DNA of 64,000 nt from Motacilla alba alba (taxonomy: Eukaryota > Chordata > Aves > Passeriformes > Motacillidae), in assembly GCF_015832195.1 (NCBI RefSeq), contig NC_052027.1:3100001-3164000 (forward strand), in the 5' to 3' direction. Shown here in pieces: positions 37,201 to 49,200 of the stretch; within the stretch, counting starts at the first letter, position 1; the number at the start of each line of letters is the position of its first letter. Under the pieces are notes generated by a model, which was not told the origin of the DNA, did no database searches, and saw only the letters and a program-made list of their open reading frames with translations. Position numbers and translations under genes: made by a program.

Positions 37201-40200
37201 GATGATGGAAAAAAATGGGGGTTTTTGCTAGTTTCTGGTACTTTTTAAAATGTATTTTTCTCTGTCACTGGCTCTGTTACACAGTACAGAACTGTAAATA
37301 ATGCAGTGCTGTCAAATATGGCAATAAAGTTGTCTTTGAAGGAAAAAAAGGTGGGAAAATCCTATCAAACGCCTTTGCATGTGTGTTTTACCCCACCCCA
37401 GAGATGGTAAAAAAAAAAAAATGGGGGGTTTAGCTAGTGTCTGGTACTTTTTAAAATGTATTTTTCTCAGTCGTTGGCTCTTTGTTACACAGCACAGTAC
37501 TGTAAATAACGCAGTGCATTGTATTTGCAGATCCTCGTGGCAGGAATGGATCTGACTCCGTGTTCTCAGAAGGCTAATTGATGGTTTTATGATACTATAT
37601 TATGTTAAGGAATACTATATTAAACTAAACTAAAGAACACAGAAAGGATGCTCACAGAAGGCTAAAAGATAATAGTAATGAAAACTCGTGACTTTTTCCA
37701 GAGTCTTGACACAGCTTGGCACTGATTGGCCAGTGAGTCAAAAGAATTCACCCCAGAGTCCAATGGAACAATCACCTGTGGGTAAACAATCTCCAAACAC
37801 ATTCCAGACGAGCAAAACACAGGAGAAGCAAATGAGATAATTGTTGTTTTCCTTTTTTCTCTGAGGCTTCTCAGCTTCCCAAAAATCCTGGGCAAAGGGA
37901 TTTTCCAGAAAATGTGAATGCCACAGCAGTGCTGTCAAATATAGCAGTAAAGTGGTCGATGAAGGGAAAAAAAGGTGGAAAAATCCTATCAAACACCTTT
38001 TTTTGTGTTGTTTCTCCCCACCCAGACTTGTCGTTTGCCTGGATCTTCAACGAGTACCCCTCGTTCGTGCAGGAGGACAGCCGGCGCTTCGTGTCCCAGG
38101 AGACAGGACACCTGTACATAGCCAAGGTGGAGCCCTCGGACGTGGGCAACTACAGCTGTGTGGTGACCAGCACGGCCAGCAGGAGCCCCGTGCTGGGCTC
38201 CCCCACGCCCCTGGTGCTGCGCACGGACGGTACGGCTGCCAGGAGCTGTCACAGTGTCAGTGACACTCGCACGCTGAGGTGTCCGAGGCTAAAAAAGGGC
38301 ATTCATTTCTGCAAGAGCCTGGCTGAGGGATGCTGGACTCCAGGCAGCTCTTCAAAATGCAGTTTATTACTTCCAGGATGTTACAGCAGTCCAGGGTCGT
38401 GGGTGGCAGAGCCTGTGCCCACAGCTGTCAGCTCCAGCTGCAGGCAGGCCTGGAGACCCTGAGTTTAGGTTACAATGCATTATATACTTTCCTTTGCTGA
38501 GCATCTTAACACAGTAGAACCAATCTATACCTTACCTTTTATCTATAGCCTGTCATAACTACTATAACTACCATATTCATGTGACTGTTCTCCAGTCACT
38601 GAAAGTTAGTGCGTTACAGTTTAAGCTAGAAGTTGTTTTTCAGTTTTCTTGCAGTGGAAAATTCTGAGACTTTTTTTTCTGCTTACAACATCAGCAGGCT
38701 TGTTTGCCTGTGCTATCTTTCTGCTTGGTAAAAACATCATCTTGTTTGAGGTGGGTTTATCCTTTGCTCTAAGTCATAAAACCCTTTTTAACTAACACAC
38801 CCTTTGCCTCCTTGGTTATCCTGTAAGACTGGCTCAGCAATTCTTTTCTTCTCTATCAAAACTTGCTTCCATCTCTATTCCTTCTTCAGAATCTACATTC
38901 AAAAGTCTTTCTGCTAGGCATGCATATCTGTGAGACTTTCTTGTCAAGCTTTCATCCTTCCCAACATATTTCCAGACCTCGATATTTATAGAATTCCAAA
39001 AGTGACCATGGGTTGGAGGATGAAATTGCCACCTCTCCAACCACCCTGGTCAAACCAACAGTCCATCAGTTCTCTCCTCCTCCAGAAAGGAATGCAAAAC
39101 AATCATTATTTACATGAAAAGTGCGTGAGAAACTCCATTACAAAAATGTAAACATCAGAAGGCTTAGAAGAACTTTAGGAGAACAGGGCAACAGGGAACC
39201 ACCAGGAGCCCCGGAGCATTCCCAGCATCTCTCAGTTCCCAGAGTTCTTGGTTCTTGCAGCATGAATTCTTGTGTGTTGTCCTGTCATTGTCACCTTTGT
39301 AATGAAGGGATGGGACCACCGTGGGGCTAAGAACGGTTTATTGCTCAGATAAACATCAGTCTCAGAGGCTGTGAGGTTTCAGAGGAGCAAGAACTTGGCC
39401 ACAGCTCAAGAGTAGTCACAAGTTCTTTGTTACAAGACAATATAGAACTTTCTAAGCCAATAAGCAGTTGCCGCAGGGTTTATTTTGCTTTTCTATCCTC
39501 TCACCTTTACTTACTTCTGCTGCACTGTGGATACTTTTATCCAATGGCTTCTGTCCCATATATATACACATATGCTTCTGTTATAACTTCTAACCTCTTA
39601 GTTTATTCCATACAACCCCACCCTTACATTATAAACCCTTCACCATTTTATCAGTACAGTTTCTCACTTACTTAAGGCATATTCTCACCTACAACTGTAG
39701 AAACATAACTGTGTGATTTTTCTGCCTAATGTCTGTGTATTTTATTTTTGCATCAATCCAAGCATCTCTCAAGGCTGCAGATAAAACCCTTCAGTGTCTG
39801 CGGAAGTTTCTGTTTTTCCAATTCCCACAGTCCAAACTTTCTTCTAAGATAAACTCCGTTGCTTCCTAACTCTGTCCCTGATACCACTGTGCTTCCCTTT
39901 ATAAGCAGATTGTCAGAGAAACAATCTTGAATTGCAAGAGAGAGAAAGAAAACCCTTGGAAAATCACCTTTGAAATTTGACCTTCTCAATTGTCTCGCGC
40001 AGGTGTGATGGGGGAATACGAGCCCAAAATAGAAGTTCAGTTCCCTGAGACGCTGGCAGCAGCCAAAGGCTCCACTGTGAAGCTGGAGTGCTTTGCCCTG
40101 GGAAAGTAAGTGCTCATCTTGACTGAAGGTTGAAGCACCTTTGGGTTCACCTGCACAAGAGCTGTGGGGTCCTGGTGTTTCCCCAGCACCTGATTTTGGT

Positions 40201-43200
40201 GATCACAGCTCCTGCCTTGAAATGAGAGGGCAAAGACTCTTGGAGTGTGTTTTGATTTTGTCTAGAATTAAGACGTGTACGTTGGCAGCACAGAAATTCA
40301 CATTTCATTTCAAATTAACTTGAGCGTGGTTTTGCATATGACCTTTGAGCTAAGTCTCTTGTGCAAGGAAGTGGTGCTGAAGTCTGTGAGAATGTTGTCT
40401 GAGTTTCCCCCTTAAATCTACTTGATGCTTTCATAATATTGCTCTTTCTTTATAGCCAGAATAAAGATTGAAATGCATTTCTCCTCTGAATGATGCTTCA
40501 CTCGCAGCTGATATCTTTACTCTTCCACAGATGATCTGAGAATGCATTTGTGTTTCTGTAAATGTGTTTATTTACCAGTTTGTTTGCAGGCAGTCTGTCA
40601 GGTGCCCATGTCGGATTTATAACTTGATCACACACTATTGCTTTGGCTCCCTGGAGAGGGGAGGGAAAGTTTACAAAATCAGAGAATTAAAGGCTGCTGG
40701 AGGATGGCAATTCCAAAAGACTTGCCCGGATTCTTCCTCCATGGAAGCCACTGGTGAATCTCACCCATCCTCTGGGGAAGCCAGTACTAAAATGTTGCAA
40801 TTATTGGGCATTCACAGAGTTGTTCCTGACAAATTTGGGACCACAAATGCAGCAGGGAATGCAAATCAGGTGCCTGAGTGTCTGACCATCTGTCATTTAC
40901 AGCGTGGTTACTGCTTTTAACACAGCCTGGAAGCCACTGCTGAATTTAGTTTGCTTTAAGTATCTCATTATGACAATCAAGGGCTTTAAGCAAAACTGTT
41001 TAAAATCTCATTACTCTCTCTTTAGCCCCGTGCCTCAGATTAACTGGAGAAGAACTGACGGGCTGCCATTTCCAAGTAAAATAAAGCTGAGGAAATCCAA
41101 TGGCATGATTGAAATCCCGAATTTCCAACAGGAGGATGCAGGGCTCTATGAATGCATTACTGAAAACTCCAGGGGCAAAAACATTGCAAGAGGACGTCTC
41201 ACTTACTATGGTAGGAGACCTCTGGTCTGTCTCTCCCTCCTTTCTTTACTCATGACACACAAACTGCTCTGGGGTACTCTGGAATTTCCACTTTCTGCAG
41301 TTCCATGGGGCATTTGGGCCTAAAAATCCATGGCATTTTAAGTGCTTCCAGCAAATGGGAATTTCTGCAGCAGTTTCTTGGTAAGGTCTCTTAGAAATGG
41401 CTTAAAAGCTCACGAGGATTGCTGAGAGTAAAGCACAGTGTGCTTGTGCTTGGTTTTTTTCTCTGCTGGAAAGACTTTTTTTTAGAACATTTCTTCTTGG
41501 TCCATTGGTGAAACCTTCAATTTTCAGTCAATTGGATTTATTTGGGGGATCATTTGGGCCTCCCATTTGTGGGAAGTACAAATTTTGTCTTGCTTTGTGG
41601 AAAGATTACTGATGGATATTCTCAATCCTGCGCTTTCAAAACAGCCAATTTTATTTTAAAATGAGTAAATAAATGGGAGGATATAATCCAGTATAGGAAA
41701 TGAAATAATATGAAATTTTATAGCTGGAAAAAAAGCAGTCTCTTGTGCATTTGAGGCTATAGAGTGAAATGAGTATCAGCAAAGCACACTGGTGGTGGTG
41801 TAAAGCGAGAGCGATTTGCAACGAAGTGGTAATTGACAATTTTTGTTAAAGCCAGATCTCAGCAAATATAATTTTCTTTACTTCAATGGCAATTTAAACA
41901 GTGATTCTGACTCTGCCTTGGAATGTTTCCCTCATGGAGGAATATTTGAGCAAGGAGATGGGTTTTGAGTTGGATAAAGGCACAGAGCACAGCTCCTCTG
42001 CAGCTGGGAGCAGGTTCTTTACTGCCTCTCCATGGGGAGCAGCTGGCTGGTAGAACACACAGATTTTGGTCCTTGAAGATTGTAGTTTAGGGCACAATAG
42101 ATTTTATAGGGAGGAAGGAGAATTTCTCTCCTTGCCAACTTCCAAATTAATCCTTACACTGAGTGAAGGCCCCGTTGTTGGAAATGTTCAAGGTCAGGTT
42201 GGGCAGGGAACTTGAAGCAGCACAAATTTTCCATGCACTGATTGTAATGATGGCTTTTTGAGAAATCCTATGATTGACATGGGGCAACCAATCCGAGCTG
42301 CTTCACCTGCCAGTGTCCTCTGCCGTGCCAAACTTGGCACTGTGCATTTGATTTTATTAAAAACTTCATGCTTGAAAGTTCCAGAGTTGGGGTTTGTACA
42401 TCATTTTGCCTCAGCATTCCTATGGCAGTGTCAGATGGGGGCAGTTGTGAGATACATCACTGTGAATTAGATATAAATTAGAGTAGATAAAAAATAGATG
42501 GAAAAATTTAGATATAAAGTAGAGTGGATTTGTTCATCAGTCCCTGTAATTCCAGCAGTGCCATTCCTGGGGTTCCTGCCCTGCTGCCCAAAATCTTCTT
42601 TGCTCATTAAAAGGCCACAGATCTGAAATAAAGGATGTTGCTAATGAACAAAAGCAACCCAGATGCAGTTCTGTAACAATGGAATCATTGTGAACGTTTT
42701 CAGTGCAAATCTAGACAGGGATTTGAACCCTCAGATGGAGTTCATATTCCAGTAGGATTGGTAGGAGTCATCCCTGATATGAATGTTTATCTTGAGAAGA
42801 ATAATGAGAGCTGTAATGGCAGTAATGGCACTCCAACTGTTTCATTTCATTTGTTCTGCTTCGTGGACCCCATTCTGCAGAATTAAATAGATTTAAGTAA
42901 TCTTTTTTATTTTGGTGCTTGCTTTGTTGCTGCAGTTAGAATTCCAACAAGCCTGGACTCAGGATAAGAGCATTTATAACTTCTTTTGGTAATTCAAGGT
43001 TTTATAACTGAAGATAATGTCTTCTGATGGGTTGCCACCTCATCTGGTGCCAAAGCCCAGAAATCTGTCTGGTGGAGAAATCTAACCACATCCCACTCAG
43101 CCTTCCAATAAAAGATCAATATTTAAGGAAGTTGTTCTAAAAGCAGATGAGGATTTGGGGGAAATTAATGCAGTAAACTGAAGACATAGGGTAAAAAAAT

Positions 43201-46200
43201 CACCCATCTGCCAGAAAGTACCAATGTTGTCAAAAATCTACAAATCTGCTGTTTTTTGGGAATGGTGGCTGCTGCTAGAACACTTCATTGGTAGAAGTTT
43301 AAGGTGTGTCTGCTTATCAAACATAGAAAAATCTAAACATTACAAAAGTACAAATGTCTTTTTATTTCAATAGTGACAACATTCATTTTCCTCTGGGCAA
43401 AATGAAGCACATTTCTGCCTGACCTAAAAAAGGCAGTATGAGAAGGATTGGGGTTAATGTTTTGCAAGTTGTCATGGTGAAATAATATGAAAAAGAAATC
43501 TTTAGGCAGAAAAAATATTGATAAAAATCGTTCATGTGCCTGAAAAATAGGTTTTTCTTTCTTTGCAAACTTCAAGGATTCTTTGTAAATGTAACATAAA
43601 GCTGGTCCTAAACCAAAGCTTGAAACATTCATTGCTGTGCTGCAAAGTGAAACACTCCTACTCTGATTTGTTTCATGAGCTGAAACTGCAGTGTTTAAAA
43701 TCTGAAAATCAGGTTTTCCAGTTCATAAATAGTTTGGTTAAAAGCCTTCCTTTTTCGTCCAGTAATGAATTACAGCCTTGAAGCCACAAAGCCCTTGAAC
43801 GCAGGCTCAACTTTACTCCTGTCCGTAGTCAGTTCCCCAAGAATTCCTATAAATCTGTCACATTTGTAACTCCTGAAGGAAATGAAATGAGTCTGATTTA
43901 TTATAATTATGGTGTGTTTTAAATGTAGCTCTCCACCCATAGTTGGCATTGATAATTAAAATAGATATTCTAAGCCAGATATTCTGGGTTCATTACAACA
44001 CTCACAGACTATTAATCTTCCTTTTTTCTCCTGAAGGATTTTATCAAGAAAAGCCTGACATCAAATGTTCCGTTTCTTGTCCTTTTTTACAGTTCCAACA
44101 TTTGTTAAATGCCAGTTTTCTACTCAGGAGAGCTCAGATTGTGCTAAAAATAGGAGAAGATTATCCAACTTTGATTGAATGTAGAACCTGAAGATTTAAA
44201 TAATTTGCTTTCCCTTTATTAGCGTGTTCGTTTGTCATCGCTTTTAGCTTCCCATAAAGAGATAACAGGGAAAAAAAAAGAATCCACAGAGGTGTTTCAT
44301 GGCAGAGAAAAATGAGAGGAGATGAAACAATTGCATTTTTGTGGTTTTGGATGCAATTAAACATGAAGCACGGTAAAGAAGATACGTAAAGCAATTAATT
44401 TAAGGTATAATTGAAGAAAATATATTCTCATATATTCTTAATTAGCCCATGCTGATATACCCCAACTTGTGCTTGGCAGTACCAAGGTAAAGTGTTTGAC
44501 AGGGAGAAGGAAATTCTGCTGCTGTTCTGCTTTTGCTCTGCAGTGCTGGACTGTGAGAACAAAGACAAAATCCCCCAGGAATAAGTAGAATCTGCCTCTT
44601 TTTTTGTTTTTTTTTAGTGTGCTAAAAATACTGGAATATTTTGAGGGTTTTTTTTTAATAATATATCCAAAACTAAACTGAAACTGTTATTTGTGTATGT
44701 GAAAGAAGATCTCTGTTTAAAGGTTTTAGCTGATAGTCTTGTGCTTGGCATGTCTTCAAAACATCGACAGCAAAGTTACAAATGACTGAATAACATCAGT
44801 GAGTTGCTGAGTTTGATCACCTAGAGTTTAATTGTTAATGCTGTCTAATGATAGAATTTCCTTGCTGCCCAGACAAGAAGTTTTTCTTCGTTTACATACT
44901 AGAGCTTTTCCAGTGATTTGGAATTAACCTGTTGCTTGAGGGCATTCTTATTTTCCAGTGGGAGCCAAAAAACGGGCATTTTCAGAGATGTGTCAGCTGC
45001 TTCTCCAGGCCCAGCTGTTTCAGCAGAACAAAAGCGATTTGTGCTCGAAGTCCTTGGAGTTTTGAGGTGAAATAAGGGTTCATGCCTGCTGCAGGCATCA
45101 GTGGGAGTGTCAGAGCCTGACTTTGAGACAGGAAAAGTGCAGGTTACACTTTGGGGTGGGTTTTTCCTCCCTGGTTGCTTCGCAACTTCCCCCCTTGTGA
45201 TTTTGGAAGTTCTTTCTGCTCTGATTTTCTTGCCCAACTGCTGAGCTCCCCAGAGGTGTTTCAGAGAGTTCCAGCCCAGCTTTCATAGTGGAAATGTCAG
45301 AGTGCAAATGTTGAGAAGGGAACATCTTGTGTGAATCCCTGTTCTGGAGGGCTTTGGCTCCCAGCAGAGCACAGAGCTCCCTGCAGGACTCATGGCCCTG
45401 AAGTTCTGCCTCCCCTTCACTCCATTCCTATAGAATTAAAACCAGGTTTTTGTTGGATTGTCTCACTCTGAAGGAGATAATGCATAAAAATACGTGTTTT
45501 GATGCACTGTGCCTGGTTAGCCCCCAAATAATTCACAAATCCCAGCCCAGCCTCTGGAAAGTGTCACTTCTTCAGCCAAAAGCATCCCTGCGGTTGGTCT
45601 TCCTTCACATCAACCCCCAGGACATCACAAAGGATTTTGTAAAATCTGAAAAAAAATGGTTCTTCCTTCCCTTTTGGCCTACAGGGAAGGCCTGGAGTGT
45701 AATGGAGCAACAGTTGTTTCCTGCAGGCTTAACTGGCTGGAAGAGCAGGGTCATCATAACCACCAGAAAGGATGAGAGGCCTCTCCCTGGGATACTTTTT
45801 ATGAAGTTACACACTTGTTCTCTCCTGGCCTCTGGGACCATGAGCGCTGCAAGGAATATTTTAGGCTAAAACAACTGAAGCAAAATGCAGGCTGGTGCTT
45901 TTCCAAGTGACTGGCCATGGAGCTGACGGCTAACCTGCTTCAGAAAATCACTTACCTACAAGCATTTCGTCCTGGGGGAGCTCCAGATGAATCTTTCATG
46001 AAGATTGCACAGCAAGTTCCCGAGAATTCTTAATATTATCCCAAAATTCAGATTCCTGTCACAGCCTCAAACCCTGCACTGTGAACTCCTTTAAAATTAA
46101 CTTCCAACCTCTCAGCTTACAGGACAATGTCTGTTTTTTTTTTTTTTAGTCTCAGCAAGGATGTGCTGCCTGCCTATTCCTTGCTTTAGGAAGGAGTGAC

Positions 46201-49200
46201 TCCTCTCCTCAGGAGGATCCAGGTTTCACAATAACTCTGCTGTGGTTCCAGGAGAAAATGAGACCTTGTTACCAAGTCTTCCTTCAGCAGCACAGATGTG
46301 GCAGTGGTGGTGGAATCAGATTTTTTGGGCAGCAAAACCTGCCTGGCAGTGACTAAACCTGGAGAGGAATAAAGCTGTTTATTCAGAGTCCTTCAGGCGT
46401 CCTCAGGCAGAGCTCAGCAAAAAGGGGCAGTGCTGGGCTTGGCAAGTCCTGCTCCTGTTTTGGGAGGGTGTCAGAGCTGCTGGTGCCTGACTTGCTTTCT
46501 GCACATGAAGCACCTCCATCCTGGCCAGGAGTCAGAGTATTCCCAGCTGGAATTGTCCCTCTTGAGCTGCCCTTTCGATGTTGAGCTGCTTGGTGGAATT
46601 GTTCTCTTTCAAAGACAGGTTGAAAATGGTGCTTTTCTTCCTGCTCAGCTCCTCCATCAGGAACTGGAAGAGAAAAAGCCTTCCTCCAGGAAATCACTGC
46701 TGTCTTCATCAGCACTCTCTTGGGGATGGGCGAGCAGCAGGAATTTCTCACCCTGTGCCTTGGGAAGCTGTTCTGTGCATTTCTGCTTTATTGTGTTGTG
46801 TGGGAGCTTGGGAAACCCTCCCATGGAGACTGCTGACAGAGTCCTGAAACAAGATTAGATAGACAATGATTTTTTAATTGGTAAAATCGAATCCAAGACA
46901 TTTTGACTTGAAAATAATTTATATTTAGCCTACTTTCAAGTGGGGATAGGTAGCAGATGTTAAATATTCCACATGTATGGATCCATCAGTGATTCAAACA
47001 CTGCTGAATGTTACATAAATATTTAGGTGTGCAAAATGCTCATTACATGGAGCCCTGAGCTTTCCTTCCCTTGACACATGTGGGGCAACTTCTCCCAGTG
47101 ACAATGTGGGATGAAGCAAGGGCTGGCTTGAACTCCAGTGTTGTAACGTGGACTTCATAGATTTAACCTCAATTAACACCAGTGAAATTGTACATCCATG
47201 TGACACAAAGGTCATCTTGTCTTTTTGCAGCTGACCTTGGTAAAGAGGGTGCAAAAAAAAAAAATTATCCCCAAATCTGTGAAAGGTTTGAATCTTGATT
47301 GCGATGTGAAAAAATAAAAAGTATTATTCAGAGAGTTTCACTGTCAGTAAATACTGTATTGTACGGTATTTATCAGTAGCATATTAGTATATAGTAGTAT
47401 AGTAGCAGTATATTGTATAGTATTTATTAGTAGTTCAAACCTCAGTGAGTACATTTTAGGAAGTTCTTTTGTAAGAAATTGACTCTAAATATGGATATAT
47501 AAATAATAAATAGATTAATATTCATTGTCATAAAAGCCTGGTGCTGTACATGGTCGTGTTGAGGTCTCTTCACTGCATTGCAGAGCCTGGGATTGAGAGG
47601 AAATTTCCATGCTGGGAAACAAGGAGTCTTTTAAAATGGAATTAGTGCCAGCCCTGATCCAGACCTGGCTGGTGCTGTGGCACTGGAAAGGTTCAGTCTC
47701 AGCTGTGCCTGCTCCCCTCGTGCCCACGGGCAAATCATTAATTTCCCTGGCCTGAGATAATTGCTATGGTAGTGGGAAGTTCAATGGGAATTAATCTGAC
47801 CTTCTGTGCTTCCTAAACTCATGTAGTAAACATTGTTTTCCTGCATCACCAGGGACTTGTTTTCTCCCTGTTGTTTCCATATGAGGGTGGTAGGAGATTT
47901 TCCTGAATTACTGACTTAAGAGAAGCAAATTAACTCTGGAAAATTCTAGCTGAATGTTTGCAGCCAAGTTTCATCCTGCTCTTTCATCTGTTTTTTTTTT
48001 TTTCCATAGACCATGTCCAGAATTTATCTTTTCTTGGAGAAAGAGCATAGGCTGAGATGATAAACCTTCTAGTAAATTAAATAAATTCAAAGAAAATTCA
48101 CAAATTACCTATAAGATAGTGTTGAACTGATGTGTGAAACAGCACTAAAGGAATAAAAATAAATTACTGTTGACTTTCAGGTATTATTGTTTATTTGCCA
48201 AGTGAGCTTTCTCCTTCCTGTGAAAGCTGTAATGGATGTTTTAAATATCTTAACAGTTTTAACTGTATTTTGGGTAATTTTGAAGGATGTCTGGTATTAT
48301 TGCTTCACATTTTGGCTTAAAAAATTAGTGATTTTTATGGACTTTATTCTACTGGTTTGCATTACCCAAATTCTGTGCCAAGACTTCTTCTTTCAAAAAC
48401 AGTCTCATATATCCATGTTTTCATCCAGTTAAGTGCTGCCTTGCATTAGAAAGCAATTTAAATGGTATTTAGCACTAAGGCTGACATACCATTATTTTTT
48501 TTTTAGGACTTAAAGGATTCTCTTCAGCATTAATTTGATGATTTAGCCACATCACTTATTTAATTTCAGTCTTGCCATTAATGTCTTTCTCTTACATTTG
48601 CCTCGATTGCAAAATGATGTTGTTTAATCATTAGTGATTTTAATATTGGTTTCACCAGTCCAGCTTCAGTGATCTGTACTCTCACTTTTCTTCTGGTTTA
48701 GTGCTCATAATAAAAATGTACAAGAGGAATAATAAGTGATTTATTTGATCAGGGGGCTTGGAGCAAAACCAGTGGGAAGCTCTGTTGGTAGAGATGAGTG
48801 TGTGCAGAAAATGGATGAATTCTGTGCCCATTAACCCCTTGACTGAGATCTGGAGCAGTAACTTGTGAGGGTGTGTGTGTTTCGCTGCAGCAAAGCCTCA
48901 CTGGGTGCAGACCATAGAGGATGTGGAAGTTGCTGTGGAGGACACCTTGTACTGGGACTGCAGAGCCACTGGGAAGCCCAAACCATCCTACAGGTGGCTG
49001 AAGAATGGAGAGCAGCTGGCAATAGAGGTAACATTCTGTCGGGAAGAAGTGGTGCTGTGTAAAGTTAACAATATCCATGCAAATAGGAGAACCCAGACTT
49101 TCCTGGTGTTAGTCAAGAGAAGTTTTGATATTAGGTTTGTGTTTTTTTGAGAGCATCCTGATGAAGCCTCAAGAGCAGCAAAGAGAAATTATGTTGCACA

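Larger units (their letters stand above)
24685..38025 (+). other. CNTN3: Intron within Ig2, 13.3 kb
   Basis: No coding exon was recognised. The intron carries a CR1 fragment, an AT-rich tract near 29.2-29.3 kb, three related solo LTRs, a short 39-bp tandem pair near 32.7 kb, a TTTA-rich tract and a tandem duplication at its 3' end. The stretch 24685-28480 shows nothing further by eye beyond a T-rich run near 26.16 kb. Confidence 0.85.
38230..40002 (+). other. CNTN3: Intron between Ig2 and Ig3, mostly LTR-like sequence
   Basis: Three consecutive LTR-like segments, listed separately, fill most of this 1773-bp intron. No retroviral coding sequence was recognised. Confidence 0.7.
41211..48890 (+). 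other. CNTN3: Intron between Ig3 and Ig4, 7.7 kb
   Basis: Apart from an old CR1-like scrap near 42.2 kb, a coding-like - strand stretch near 46.4-46.9 kb, a T-run near 46.14 kb and an AT-rich patch near 47.34-47.43 kb, nothing was recognised. No CNTN exon is expected in this interval. Confidence 0.8.

Noticed and set aside
37914..38462. A 182-codon + strand frame that contains the Ig2 exon
   Set aside because: Only 38026-38229 is coding. The rest is intron on both sides, as the splice sites and phases show.
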